64,000 nucleotides of DNA from Pseudomonas cedrina subsp. cedrina (GCF_001983175.1 NZ_MNPW01000014.1:144507-208506), one strand, 5' to 3'; shown: positions 45,390-54,393, counted from the first letter of the stretch. A program made the numbers and translations. Notes: generated by a model not told the origin, from the sequence alone.

Positions 45390-45701
45390 AAGACTCCCCG
45401 AGGGATCAGTACGCTTACATATCACACGGGACCTATCTACCTGTGAGAAGTAACAGTTCCGACAAACGGTGCTGATTACTCTGCATGGCACTTCAGGCAG
45501 TACAGACCCCTCCTTTTGATAAAGCACGGTAAACACGTAGAGCTACGCCCTTGTTCCTGAGGCGCAAGCGCGAAACCTTAACAATGGTTTGCCTTATTAA
45601 ATGAAGGGATAGTCTCGATTGTTTGTAGGACTTTTCCTCGTAAAAGCATAGTCGGCTTTGCGTCGACGAAAGCCCGACAGCCTAGACTGGCGGGCCCCCG
45701 G
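45390..45701. other. Gene-free stretch upstream of the response regulator
   Basis: About 310 bp between the response regulator start and the mgtA stop, both minus strand. It should contain the promoter of the two-component operon. An imperfect hairpin GCCCGACAG/CTGGCGGGC at about 45672-45695 lies just after mgtA and could end that transcript, but it has no clear T-run. Confidence 0.45.
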
Positions 45702-48407
45702 TTATTGCCAGCCAAACTTACGGATGTAGTAACCCTTCACCGCCTGGGTCAAGCCCATATAGGCCAGCAGGATCACCGGCAGGAACACGAAGTACAGCGA
45801 TGGCAGCGCCTGCAACTTGAAGTAGTGCGCCAGCGGCCCCATCGGCAGGAAAATCCCCACCGCCATAATCACTCCGGTCATCACCATCAACGGCATTGCC
45901 GCACGGCTTTGCAGGAAGGGGATTTTCGGCGTGCGGATCATGTGCACGATCAGCGTCTGGGTCAGCAGCCCCACCACGAACCAGCCGGACTGGAACAAGG
46001 TCTGGTGGTCGGGCGTGTTGGCATCGAAGACGTACCACATGAGCAAAAACGTGGTGATGTCGAAGATCGAACTGATCGGCCCGAAAAACAGCATGAAACG
46101 TCCTACATCCCCCGGTTGCCAGCGTTGGGGCTTGCTGAGCATTTCGGCATCGACGTTATCGAACGGGATCGCAATCTGTGAAATGTCGTACAGCAGGTTC
46201 TGCACCAGCAGATGCATCGGCAGCATCGGCAGGAACGGGATAAACGCACTGGCCACCAGTACCGAGAACACATTGCCGAAGTTGGAGCTGGCGGTCATCT
46301 TGATGTACTTGAGCATATTGGCGAAGGTACGTCGGCCTTCCAGCACGCCCTCCTCCAGGATCATCAGGCTCTTTTCCAACAGGATGATGTCAGCGGCCTC
46401 CTTGGCGATATCCACCGCACTGTCCACCGAAATGCCGATATCCGCCGTACGCAGCGCCGGCGCGTCGTTGATGCCATCACCCATAAAGCCCACCACGTGC
46501 CCGTTGGCCTTGAGCAGCCGCACGATGCGTTCCTTGTGGGACGGCGTCAGCCTGGCAAACACATTGGTGGTCTCCACGGCCTTGGCCAGCTCGGCGTCGG
46601 TCATGTCTTCTATATCGTTGCCCATCAGCAGGCCCTGTTGCTCGAGGCCCACTTCACGGCAGATCTTTGCGGTGACCAGTTCGTTGTCGCCGGTCAGCAC
46701 TTTTACCGCGACACCGTGGGCTTTGAGGGCCTTGAGGGCCGGCGCGGTGCTTTCCTTCGGCGGGTCGAGGAAGGCCACGTAGCCGATCAACGTGAGGTTT
46801 TTCTCATCCGCCAGGCTGTAGGTGTCGCGTCCCGGTGCCATCGGTTGCGCGGCCACGGCAACCACGCGCAGGCCTTCTTCGTTGAAGGCGGCGGTGACCT
46901 GGCGAATGCGCGTCAACAGGTCGTCGCTCAGCGCTTCATTGACGTCGCCATGACGCACGTTGTTGCACACCGCCAGGACTTCCTCCACGGCCCCCTTGCA
47001 GATCAGCAGGTGCGGCTGCCCCTGCTCGGCCACCACCACCGACATGCGGCGGCGATTGAAGTCGAACGGGATCTCATCGACCTTGTGAAACGCCGTGCCG
47101 ACCTTCAGCTCGCGATGCACCTCCACGTGCTCCAGCACCGCCACATCCAGCAAGTTTTTCAGGCCGGTCTGGTAGTAACTGTTGAGGTAGGCCATTTCCA
47201 GTACATCGTCGGACTCTGCGCCCCACACGTCCACATGGCGTGCCAGGAAAATCCGGTCCTGGGTCAGCGTGCCGGTCTTGTCGGTGCAGAGCACATCCAT
47301 GGCGCCGAAGTTCTGGATCGCATCCAGGCGCTTGACGATAACTTTTTTGCGCGAGAGAAACACGGCGCCCTTGGCCAGGGTGGACGTGACGATCATCGGC
47401 AGCATTTCCGGGGTCAGGCCCACGGCAATCGACAGCGCGAACAGCAGGGCCTCGGTCCAGTCGCCCTTGGTGAAACCGTTGATAAACAGCACCAACGGCG
47501 CCATCACGAACATGAAGCGGATCAGCAACCAACTGACCTTGTTGACGCCCTGCTGGAACGAGGTGGTCGCGCGGTCGGTAGCCGTGACGCGTTGTGCCAA
47601 CGCGCCGAAGTAGGTGCTATTGCCGGTGGTCAGGATCACCGCCGTCGCCGCGCCGGACACCACGTTGGTGCCCATGAACAGGATGTTTTCCAGGTCCAGC
47701 GGGTTGCGGGTCTTGGCGTCCTGTTGCTCGGCGAACTTCTCCACGGGCATCGATTCCCCGGTCATCGCCGCCTGGCTCACGAACAAGTCCTTGGCACTGA
47801 GCACGCGGCAATCGGCGGGGATCATATCCCCAGCCGACAGCACGATGAGGTCGCCCGGCACCAGTTGCTTGATCGGCAATTCGACGCGTTTGGCTTCGTC
47901 CCGGCGCAGCACCGTGGCGGTATTGCTCACCATTGCCTTGAGGGCATCGGCGGCCTTGTTGGACTTGGCCTCCTGCCAGAAACGCAGCAACGTCGACAGC
48001 ACCACCATGGAGAAAATCACCGTGGCGGCCTTCATGTCTTCGGTCAGCCAGGAGATCACCGCCAGCAGGGTCAGCAGCAGGTTGAACGGGTTTTTGTAGC
48101 AGTGCCAGAGGTGCACCCACCAAGGCAGCGGCTGCTCGTGCTCGACTTCGTTGAGGCCGTACTGCACGCGCAGTGCGTCGGCTTCCTGGGTGTTCAAACC
48201 CTCGCAATGGCTGCCCAGCGTACCGAGCAATTGCACGGCACTGGTGTTGGCCGCAGCGACCAGGGTTTGTGCCAGGGTCGGCGGGACTTCGCGGCTGACG
48301 CTGGCGTCGGTCACGGTTTCAAGCATCGCCAGGCGGCGGAAATGCCGGGCGATGTGCCGGGTCCGCAGGAAGCCGGCAAAGAACTCTTTCAGGACAGTGA
48401 GGTTCAT
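45702..48407 (-). CDS. mgtA: Magnesium-translocating P-type ATPase
   Basis: P3B-type ATPase (901 aa) importing Mg2+ across the inner membrane. The phosphorylation site is Asp376 in VLCTDKTGTLTQD, with the KVLTGDN and VGFMGDGINDAPALR hinge motifs and the actuator TAMTGESMPVEK. About ten membrane segments; length normal. AGGAG precedes the ATG. Usual regulation is by PhoPQ and a Mg2+-sensing leader; a 5' region with a strong hairpin and short frames is present but no PhoP box was recognised. Confidence 0.96.
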   Translation of the reverse strand: MNLTVLKEFFAGFLRTRHIARHFRRLAMLETVTDASVSREVPPTLAQTLVAAANTSAVQLLGTLGSHCEGLNTQEADALRVQYGLNEVEHEQPLPWWVHLWHCYKNPFNLLLTLLAVISWLTEDMKAATVIFSMVVLSTLLRFWQEAKSNKAADALKAMVSNTATVLRRDEAKRVELPIKQLVPGDLIVLSAGDMIPADCRVLSAKDLFVSQAAMTGESMPVEKFAEQQDAKTRNPLDLENILFMGTNVVSGAATAVILTTGNSTYFGALAQRVTATDRATTSFQQGVNKVSWLLIRFMFVMAPLVLFINGFTKGDWTEALLFALSIAVGLTPEMLPMIVTSTLAKGAVFLSRKKVIVKRLDAIQNFGAMDVLCTDKTGTLTQDRIFLARHVDVWGAESDDVLEMAYLNSYYQTGLKNLLDVAVLEHVEVHRELKVGTAFHKVDEIPFDFNRRRMSVVVAEQGQPHLLICKGAVEEVLAVCNNVRHGDVNEALSDDLLTRIRQVTAAFNEEGLRVVAVAAQPMAPGRDTYSLADEKNLTLIGYVAFLDPPKESTAPALKALKAHGVAVKVLTGDNELVTAKICREVGLEQQGLLMGNDIEDMTDAELAKAVETTNVFARLTPSHKERIVRLLKANGHVVGFMGDGINDAPALRTADIGISVDSAVDIAKEAADIILLEKSLMILEEGVLEGRRTFANMLKYIKMTASSNFGNVFSVLVASAFIPFLPMLPMHLLVQNLLYDISQIAIPFDNVDAEMLSKPQRWQPGDVGRFMLFFGPISSIFDITTFLLMWYVFDANTPDHQTLFQSGWFVVGLLTQTLIVHMIRTPKIPFLQSRAAMPLMVMTGVIMAVGIFLPMGPLAHYFKLQALPSLYFVFLPVILLAYMGLTQAVKGYYIRKFGWQ

Positions 48408-48842
48408 GGTGTTACTCCTGCGCGAGGAAACCGTCGTGCAGGTACGGCCGTCTGCACCGCGCCCGTTTCATAGGCACAGTCAGCTTGGCCCGCCTGCCGC
48501 AAAGGGCAGGCGCGTCCGTAGCATCCCGAGGTCAGTCAGGTGCTGGTCAGCGTCGATGAGAGGGATTCGGGGCAACGGCCAGGACTGGCCGCTGCCGGGA
48601 TGCCGCTTCTCGCTTTTTATTGGCGAGACAACGGCATCGAAAGCATGCGCGTTACCTTGCCAAGTCCGTGCCGGTTACCAGAACCGGCCGACTACTGTCA
48701 CTCGAACAAGTACCCACTGAGGGTCTCCGCAATTGATGAAAACGCGCGAAGCTTACGCCCCGACCAAACCGTAGGAAAGTGCTCGCATGGGGAATAAGAG
48801 GATTCTTCAGGATGGGTTCAGGAAGCGCTTATTGGAACCCTT
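48408..48842 (-). promoter_or_regulatory. 5' region of mgtA with hairpin and short frames
   Basis: Gene-free leader. On the mgtA strand it holds a perfect hairpin CGCCTGCC/GGCAGGCG (48491-48512), a 14-codon frame running through that hairpin (MLRTRLPFAAGGPS) and an 18-19-codon frame (MKRARCRRPYLHDG...) whose stop overlaps the mgtA Shine-Dalgarno. Leader peptides control mgtA in enterobacteria, but these sequences are not similar to MgtL, so a role is speculative. Confidence 0.35.
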
Positions 48843-48927
48843 GTGGGAGCTGGCTTGCCTGCGATGGCATCAACTCGGTGTACCTGATGTACCGAGCTGT
48901 CTGCATCGCAGGCAAGCCAGCTCCCAC
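48843..48927. repeat. REP pair
   Basis: GTGGGAGCTGGCTTGCCTGC on the left and GCAGGCAAGCCAGCTCCCAC on the right, with an inner palindromic CTCGGTGTAC/GTACCGAG segment, between the mgtA leader and an acetyltransferase 3' end. Confidence 0.9.
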
Positions 48928-48949
48928 AGGGGACGATGTACATTCGTGA

Positions 48950-49549
48950 CTATGCGGTTGCAGGTCGATCCCGTTCAACCAACGCCAAGTACTCATCAAC
49001 CCGGCCACCCGCCAGCGCCTTCACCTGAATCGACACCCTGTTCGCCTGCCGCCCCATCGTGACGCCCTCACGGGTACGCACCTGCACATACCCAAGCCTT
49101 GGCCAAAAGCGTTCGGCCCTGGTATTGCCGATGACCACCGTCAACCGAAACCATTGAGCGCCGTTGCGCACAGCCCACACCTCAAGGCCCGCATGCAGCC
49201 GTTGCGCCAGCCCGGAGCCATGCAGACCCGCATCCACCAGCAACAGCCCGATATACCAGACGCCGACGGCCAACAAATCCGCCGCAATGTTCACCACCGC
49301 GACCAACCGCCCTTCTGCATCGCGATACCCCAGCCAATACTTCCGGCGGCAGGTCCACCCGGCGGGCAGTTGCTCGTGCAGTTCTTCGTGCGCTTGCGTC
49401 GGCGTGGCCGGCTCGCCATTGACCGCGATGAAATAACCCGGCGCCCGCTCAAAAAACCGCTGCAGCTCGGCCTCATCGCCGGAGGCCAGCTCAACCACCT
49501 GAATGCCCGCCACGGAGCACCCCGGCAACACGTGTGAATCAACGTCCAT
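48950..49549 (-). CDS. GNAT-family N-acetyltransferase
   Basis: Acetyltransferase (199 aa). The GNAT fold is seen in RLVAVVNIAADLLAVGVWYI (beta-strands 3-4), GLLLVDAGLHGSGLAQRLHA (motif A with G-S-G-L-A loop, about residues 115-134) and the C-terminal FRLTVVIGNTRAERFWPRLG motif B. An N-terminal extension includes a VAGIQVVELASGDEAELQRF segment. It lies 12 bp after the FKBP gene on the same strand. Substrate unknown. Confidence 0.85.
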   Translation of the reverse strand: MDVDSHVLPGCSVAGIQVVELASGDEAELQRFFERAPGYFIAVNGEPATPTQAHEELHEQLPAGWTCRRKYWLGYRDAEGRLVAVVNIAADLLAVGVWYIGLLLVDAGLHGSGLAQRLHAGLEVWAVRNGAQWFRLTVVIGNTRAERFWPRLGYVQVRTREGVTMGRQANRVSIQVKALAGGRVDEYLALVERDRPATA

Positions 49550-49561
49550 GTCTACCTGCCT

Positions 49562-49906
49562 TCAATCGTCCCGCGTCAGCACTTCCAGCAACTCAATCTC
49601 GAAGCGCAAATTGCTGTTGGGCTTGATATGCACGCCCATCGACCGCTCTCCATAGGCCAGGTGCGCCGGCACGAACAGGCTGCGCACCCCGCCGACCTGC
49701 ATGCCCATCAGGCCTTGGTCCCAGCCCTTGATCACCCGGCCGGTGCCAATCACGCACTGAAACGGCTTGCCGCGTTCCCAGGAAGAATCGAACACCGTGC
49801 CGTCTTCCAGGGTGCCAGTGTATTGGGTGGTGATCAGCGCACCCTTGACCACGGTTTTGCCGGTGCCGGGACGGATGTCGGTTATTTGGAGTTCGTTGTT
49901 GCTCAT
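49562..49906 (-). CDS. FKBP-type peptidyl-prolyl cis-trans isomerase
   Basis: Single-domain FKBP isomerase (114 aa) that accelerates proline isomerisation in protein folding. Core sequence: VVKGALITTQYTGTLEDGTV, FDSSWERGKPFQCVIGTGRV, IKGWDQGLMGMQVGGVRSL and PAHLAYGER, covering the aromatic pocket residues. No signal peptide, so cytoplasmic. The start is MSNNELQ; a second ATG four codons upstream is possible. The acetyltransferase gene follows after 12 bp. Confidence 0.93.
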   Translation of the reverse strand: MSNNELQITDIRPGTGKTVVKGALITTQYTGTLEDGTVFDSSWERGKPFQCVIGTGRVIKGWDQGLMGMQVGGVRSLFVPAHLAYGERSMGVHIKPNSNLRFEIELLEVLTRDD

Positions 49907-49946
49907 GAGGATTCTCATTGGATAACTGTGGTTTGCCCGTATCGTC

Positions 49947-50348
49947 TTACGCAGAAAGCTCGCGCAACGCTGCTGTCGCCAGGAAACCAGACCTCGATGC
50001 GTAGCGATGGTCCTTTTGCACACGCTCATCAATGCGCTGCAGCAGGTGCTCCGGCAACGAAGCATTGAACCGCACAGACTTGCCCAGGTAGGGCGTGAGA
50101 TCAAAGTCGACTATCGCCCAAACACCGCCGGTGAAATCCGGATTACCCAAATGGGCGTCAATTTCCAACGCCTGAGGAAGCTGTTCCTGATCGGCCACCA
50201 GCCCCTCGAGGTGCAGCGCCAGCGCCTCTCGAACATTGTCCAGCGCTTCGGAAAAAGACCCACCTGCCGAGAAACACCCCGGTACATCGGGGACTGTCAC
50301 GCTGTAATCCGAGTCAGCGTCTTTGTGTACTACCACTGGAAATTTCAT
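49947..50348 (-). CDS. hicB: HicB-family antitoxin
   Basis: Antitoxin (133 aa) of a HicAB type II system. The N-terminal HicB fold (VVVHKDADSDYSVTVPDVPG, CFSAGGSFSEALDNVREALA) binds the toxin. The C-terminal part (VRFNASLPEHLLQRIDERVQ, then RYASRSGFLATAALRELSA) is a ribbon-helix-helix DNA-binding domain, so HicB probably autoregulates the operon. AGGAGGAGCA precedes the ATG. It lies 53 bp after hicA on the same strand, the canonical toxin-first order. Confidence 0.92.
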   Translation of the reverse strand: MKFPVVVHKDADSDYSVTVPDVPGCFSAGGSFSEALDNVREALALHLEGLVADQEQLPQALEIDAHLGNPDFTGGVWAIVDFDLTPYLGKSVRFNASLPEHLLQRIDERVQKDHRYASRSGFLATAALRELSA

Positions 50349-50401
50349 TGCTCCTCCTCTGGACGAGTCTCTTCCAAGTTCGTCCAATTCACTCACCAAG
50401 A

Positions 50402-50587
50402 TCATTGCTTGAGACCCGCCGACTTGAAAATACTGTGCAAAGTACCCTTGGCAATCTCTGACTTGGGATGAGGGACAGTAACCCTCCCTCGCTTCACAGC
50501 ATGCTTGAATTGGTGATGACTACCCTTCACTGCCACCTCAAACCAACCATCCGCAACCAGCAGGTCAATCACCTCTCGACTTCTCAT
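50402..50587 (-). CDS. hicA: HicA-family mRNA interferase toxin
   Basis: Toxin (61 aa) with a double-stranded-RNA-binding-like fold that cleaves mRNA. The family pattern is complete: RSREVIDLLVADGW, the catalytic GSHHQFKH with His24, and TVPHPKSEIAKGTLHSIFKS. The ATG follows AGGGTGA; a GTG immediately upstream is an alternative. Two TGTGT/ACACA-type dyads upstream are probable HicB operators. Confidence 0.93.
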   Translation of the reverse strand: MRSREVIDLLVADGWFEVAVKGSHHQFKHAVKRGRVTVPHPKSEIAKGTLHSIFKSAGLKQ

Positions 50588-50602
50588 CACTCACCCTCGG
50601 AT

Positions 50603-50646
50603 GTGTATATTACACACCGCCAGATAGCAATGTGTTTTTGTACACA
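50603..50646. promoter_or_regulatory. Paired operator-like dyads of hicAB
   Basis: GTGTA-TAT-TACAC (50603-50615) and TGTGT-N6-ACACA (50631-50646), with centres about 29 bp or nearly three helical turns apart, directly upstream of hicA. The spacing suits two ribbon-helix-helix HicB dimers on one face of the DNA. Confidence 0.6.
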
Positions 50647-50871
50647 CAAGACACACTAATGAAAAAGCCCTCTTGAACCACCAGCGGGCTTGTGTGAGGT
50701 GATGATGACGATGTGTAAAACCTTTGCGCCAGCGTACTAATGTCAGTTTTTGTGCCGTGGCCTTGGTGCGCAATCAAAGGCAAATCACCGACATTTCGCT
50801 TTAACTTGCAGGACGTTTCCGAGAGAATCCCAACCGCTTGCGCCGCTCGAATCGCGTGGCTAGTCTTCGTC

Positions 50872-51103
50872 GGTCACTGCCAATTCAGTGACCGGGTTTA
50901 GCAGCCCGCCGATGTGACTAGGCGCAAAGCGCCACCTTTTGCAGGGCGCTTTTTTTCGGCCCGCGCTTCATGGTGGCCGTGCGCAGGGCACCCTCGGGTG
51001 CACCGGGTTCCTAGTCACCGGTCTGCTAACCTGCGCGTGGCCGCCACCCTTCATCGTTTAGCAGCGATCGTGGCGGCTCCTTACTGACTAGAGGAGCTTC
51101 AAG
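50872..51103 (+). promoter_or_regulatory. Structured leader of the DUF6124 gene
   Basis: A run of nested hairpins: GGTCACTG-N6-CAGTGACC (50872-50893); a long-range stem GTGACTAGG (50914-50922) with CCTAGTCAC (51010-51018), extended by GGTTTAGCAG with CTGCTAACC; an internal terminator (listed separately); GCACCC-TC-GGGTGC near 50988; and GCCGCCAC/GTGGCGGC (about 51040-51076) just before the Shine-Dalgarno. I recall similar leaders before DUF3077/DUF6124 genes in other Pseudomonas. It is probably a conserved cis-regulatory RNA or a small RNA gene. Confidence 0.6.
50926..50957 (+). terminator. Intrinsic terminator inside the DUF6124 leader
   Basis: Stem AAAGCGCC/GGCGCTTT (8 bp, 11-nt loop) running into seven to eight T residues. 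It lies about 145 bp before the DUF6124 ATG, so either a short RNA ends here or the gene is attenuated. Confidence 0.8.
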
Positions 51104-51349
51104 ATGGACAACCTTGTCCCCGCACCACCCGCTTCAGAACCGCACTTCTTCACCACCACCCCAGACCTCAGCTTCGAAGACGCCCTGGCCCACGCCAGTT
51201 GCGTGTTGCGCTGCGCGGCCGTCGCCGCACAGACCGCGGGGGATCAATTGGACGGTACTGCACGCACGCTGGTGCTTTCGGTCATGCATCTGGTGGACAT
51301 GGCCAGTGTGATGGTGGACCGGTCGCTGGAGTGCATGCAGCCGAGCTGA
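51104..51349 (+). CDS. DUF6124/DUF3077-type small protein
   Basis: Small acidic protein (81 aa) of a Pseudomonas-specific family: a proline-rich start (LVPAPPASEPHFFTTTPDLS) then a helical region (FEDALAHASCVLRCAAVAAQ, LVLSVMHLVDMASVMVDRSL). No signal peptide. Function unknown. ATG with GAGGAG at ideal spacing. It stands alone between hicAB and a nitrilase-family gene and is preceded by the multi-hairpin leader. Confidence 0.75.
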   Translation: MDNLVPAPPASEPHFFTTTPDLSFEDALAHASCVLRCAAVAAQTAGDQLDGTARTLVLSVMHLVDMASVMVDRSLECMQPS

Positions 51350-51484
51350 GCAAGTCGCGGCAAGAGGCCTGGGCTTCTTGCCGCGAATAAACGCTCGCGC
51401 TTGGCAGCCGCCTACTGACAACCCAATCGGAAGCACCTGATTTACGCCCTGCCGCCCTATCGTCTCTTATGGAGAGCATTCCCC

Positions 51485-52387
51485 ATGAGAGCCCCTGCAA
51501 TGAACCAAGCTACCAGCCCTGTCCGTGTTTCTGTCGTGCAGTTTGATCCCCAAGTCGGAACGCAGCACCGCACCGCCAACCTGCGGCGCAGCCTTGAGCT
51601 GGCCACGGAAGCTGCGAACGGCGGCGCCCATCTGATCGTGCTACCGGAACTTTCAAACTGCGGGTATTTCTTCGCCAACCGCCAAGATGCCTTTGAGCAT
51701 GCCGAAGTCGTTCCTGAGGGGCGAAGCATGCAGGCATGGATCGATTTCGCTTCCCGGCACCAGGTATATCTGGCAGCGGGCCTGAGCGAAATCGACGGTG
51801 TGCAACTATTCAACACCAGCGTGCTGATAGGCCCGGACGGGTTTATCGGCAAGTACCGCAAAGCTCATCTTTGGAATCTGGAAAAATTGTGGTTCACGCC
51901 CGGAAACACAGGTTTCCCAGTCTTTGACACCCCCATCGGGCGTATCGGCATGCTGATCTGCTGGGACATCTGGTTTCCCGAAGTACCGCGCATTCTCAGC
52001 CAGCAAGGCGCCGATATCATTTGCAGCCTGAACAACTGGGTATGGACCCCGCCCCCTTTGTTCGATGAGTCCGGAAGGTGCATGGCGTCCTACCTGACGA
52101 TGACGGCGGCACACGTCAATAACGTGTTTATTGCTGCCGCCAGCCGAATCGGTGAGGAGCGCGATGCACGCTACCTGGGGTGTTCGCTGATTGCCGGCAC
52201 CAATGGCTGGCCCATCGGCCAGGTAGCGTCGGCCGATCGCCAGGAAGTTTTGTTCGCCGATATCAACCTCAGTACGGCGCGTAGCGCGCCGATCTGGAAC
52301 AACCTCAACGATCTGCAAAGGGATCGACGCATTGATCTTTACGACCAGATGCTTGGGTACGACCGGCATCCGGCGTTTCCGCGCTAA
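51485..52387 (+). CDS. Nitrilase-superfamily amidohydrolase
   Basis: Carbon-nitrogen hydrolase (300 aa) with the Glu-Lys-Cys triad: LIVLPELSNCGYFFANR (Glu about residue 54), KYRKAHLWNLEKLWF (Lys about 123) and GMLICWDIWFPEVPR (Cys about 159). It belongs near the aliphatic amidase/nitrilase-like N-carbamoyl hydrolase branch. The first ATG is used because GGAGAG lies about ten bases upstream; a second ATG five codons later is possible. It appears monocistronic. The substrate is not known. Confidence 0.87.
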   Translation: MRAPAMNQATSPVRVSVVQFDPQVGTQHRTANLRRSLELATEAANGGAHLIVLPELSNCGYFFANRQDAFEHAEVVPEGRSMQAWIDFASRHQVYLAAGLSEIDGVQLFNTSVLIGPDGFIGKYRKAHLWNLEKLWFTPGNTGFPVFDTPIGRIGMLICWDIWFPEVPRILSQQGADIICSLNNWVWTPPPLFDESGRCMASYLTMTAAHVNNVFIAAASRIGEERDARYLGCSLIAGTNGWPIGQVASADRQEVLFADINLSTARSAPIWNNLNDLQRDRRIDLYDQMLGYDRHPAFPR

Positions 52388-52520
52388 GCGAAGATGGCGC
52401 GCCGAGATGCACCCCACCCCCCAGTGCATTCGCACCCCCATCCCGCGCAATTTCTCTGCACTATCCTGAAGCACAAATGTCGTAACTTTCATGCGTATGC
52501 GCCCAACCCCAGGAGAACTT

Positions 52521-54017
52521 ATGACACAGGATGTTCTTGCCAAAGAAACCAACCGCCGCCAACTGCAGCAGATCATCTCCGGGCTGTCCGACGGCGTGAT
52601 TCTGGCCGAGGTCGATCAAACCATCCTGTGGGCCAACGAGGCCGCGCTGGCCATGCACGGAGTGGGCGATGTGATGGGGCTGGGCGCCGATGGGCAGCAG
52701 TATGCCGAGCGTTTCACCCTGCGCTACCGTAACAATCACCCTCTACAGCCGGACAGTTACCCCCTTGCCCGGGCGGCGGCGGGGGATGAATTCAGCGATG
52801 TGGTGGTGGAAGTCACCCCCACTGCCGACGAAGAGAGAACCTGGGTGCACCGCCTGCGCAGCCTGGTCATCACCGACGCCAAGGGCGAGCCGGAGTTGCT
52901 GGTACTGATCCTTAGCGACGCCACCGAGTGGGCCAGTGCCGAGCAGCGTTTCGAAAAAACCTTCAACGCCAACCCGGCGCCCGCGGTGATCTGCCGCTTG
53001 AGCGACTTGCGCTACATCAAGGTCAACCAGGGCTTCCTGGAAATGACCGGCTACAACCGCGACCAAGTCATCGGTAAATCCGTCTATGAACTGGATGTGC
53101 TGGAGCAAGCCGAACGCAAGGACCTGGCCATCCAGCGCCTGGGCGAAGGCGCGACCATCCCCCAGATGCAGGCCGAGCTGCGGCTTCCCAGGGGCGGCAC
53201 CAAGCTGGTGATTGTCGCCGGCCAGCCGTTGGACATGAACGAAGAGGACTGCATGCTGTTTTCCTTCATGGACCTGGAGCCACGGCGCAAAGCGGAAATT
53301 GCCCTGCGCCAGAGTGAGGAACGCTTTGCCAAGGCGTTCCGCCTGACGCCGGTGCCGACCCTGGTGTGCAGCGCCGGTAACCGGCAGGTAGTGGACGTCA
53401 ACGAAGCCTTCATGAGCATCACCGGCTATATCAGCGAAGAGCTGATCGGCAAATCCATCGAAGACATCGATTTTATCGACAGCAAGTCTGCCTGCGACCA
53501 ACTGTTCGCCACCCTGGAAAAGTCCGGCAACCTCGACGGCCAGGACCTCAAGGTGCGCAAGAAAGGTAACGAAGTGATCGACTGCGTGGTGTCCGCCGAC
53601 ACCGTGGTCATCCAGGACGCGCCGTGCTACCTGCTGGTGATGATGAACATCACCGAACGCAAACGCTCGGAGCTGGAACTGGTGGCCGCCATCGAGGAAG
53701 TGATGCAGGACGCCTCGTGGTTCAGCCAGACACTCATCGAAAAATTGGCCAACGCCAAAAGCGTCAACAGCCCTAACCAGCCGAATATTGCCTTCACCGA
53801 CCTCACGGCCCGCGAACGCGATGTGTTGGGTCTGATCTGTGAAGGCCTGGCCGACAAGGAAATCGCCTCGCGCCTGAAACTGGCGCCCAACACCGTGCGT
53901 AACCATGTGGCCACGGTCTATTCCAAACTGGGGGTACACAGCCGCAGCGCCGCCATGGTCTGGGCCCGTGAACGCGGGCTGTTTGCCGGTGAAGTGCGCC
54001 TCAAAAAGCGCTCATGA
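52521..54017 (+). CDS. PAS-domain LuxR-family transcriptional regulator
   Basis: Cytoplasmic sensor-regulator (498 aa) with three PAS-like domains (about residues 15-135, 145-260 and 275-395; for example NPAPAVICRLSDLRYIKVNQ and RLTPVPTLVCSAGNRQVVDV), a short helical linker and a C-terminal LuxR HTH (FTDLTARERDVLGLICEGLA, LAPNTVRNHVATVYSKLGVH, about 425-485). No kinase or receiver is present, so it senses directly through the PAS domains. ATG with AGGAGAAC. No target genes are evident nearby. Confidence 0.88.
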   Translation: MTQDVLAKETNRRQLQQIISGLSDGVILAEVDQTILWANEAALAMHGVGDVMGLGADGQQYAERFTLRYRNNHPLQPDSYPLARAAAGDEFSDVVVEVTPTADEERTWVHRLRSLVITDAKGEPELLVLILSDATEWASAEQRFEKTFNANPAPAVICRLSDLRYIKVNQGFLEMTGYNRDQVIGKSVYELDVLEQAERKDLAIQRLGEGATIPQMQAELRLPRGGTKLVIVAGQPLDMNEEDCMLFSFMDLEPRRKAEIALRQSEERFAKAFRLTPVPTLVCSAGNRQVVDVNEAFMSITGYISEELIGKSIEDIDFIDSKSACDQLFATLEKSGNLDGQDLKVRKKGNEVIDCVVSADTVVIQDAPCYLLVMMNITERKRSELELVAAIEEVMQDASWFSQTLIEKLANAKSVNSPNQPNIAFTDLTARERDVLGLICEGLADKEIASRLKLAPNTVRNHVATVYSKLGVHSRSAAMVWARERGLFAGEVRLKKRS

Positions 54018-54120
54018 AAAGTGCAAATGCACTAGTGCGGCTAGTGCGAATTCGCCTTATTGGCGCCAGAGGCAAGCCATAACCTTCAAGGGTCGAACAT
54101 TCGTCCCCGAAGGAACCCAC

Positions 54121-54393
54121 ATGTTTACCCTCGCCCAACTGCGAAATTGCATCGAAGAAGGCCTGTCGCCGCTGACGTGTGAATTTACCCTGTGCCGGGA
54201 CGCGTCCCTCACCCTCAAGGTCTACGATGCCGAAACCGGCCGTGTCGACCTGGTGGTGACCGGGATCAGCACCAACCGGCTGCAGACCCCGCAAGAAGTC
54301 GAAAAAATGGTGGAAGAGCTGCGTTACGAACTGCAAAGCAACACCGTGGGCAAGCTCATGCTGGATGACTGGCCTTCAACGACGCCCCGATGA
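54121..54393 (+). CDS. DUF1652 family protein
   Basis: Small protein (90 aa) of the Pseudomonas DUF1652 family: FTLAQLRNCIEEGLSPLTCE, then TLKVYDAETGRVDLVVTGIS and a helix QEVEKMVEELRYELQ. AAGGA precedes the ATG. Function unknown. The last 38 bases overlap the 3' end of the convergent MFS gene, an unusually long tail-to-tail overlap. Confidence 0.75.
   Translation: MFTLAQLRNCIEEGLSPLTCEFTLCRDASLTLKVYDAETGRVDLVVTGISTNRLQTPQEVEKMVEELRYELQSNTVGKLMLDDWPSTTPR

Noticed and set aside
46212..48473. 753-codon open frame opposite mgtA
   Set aside because: His/Gln/Gly-rich antisense frame caused by GC-biased codons of mgtA. No homologous motifs, and mgtA is certain.
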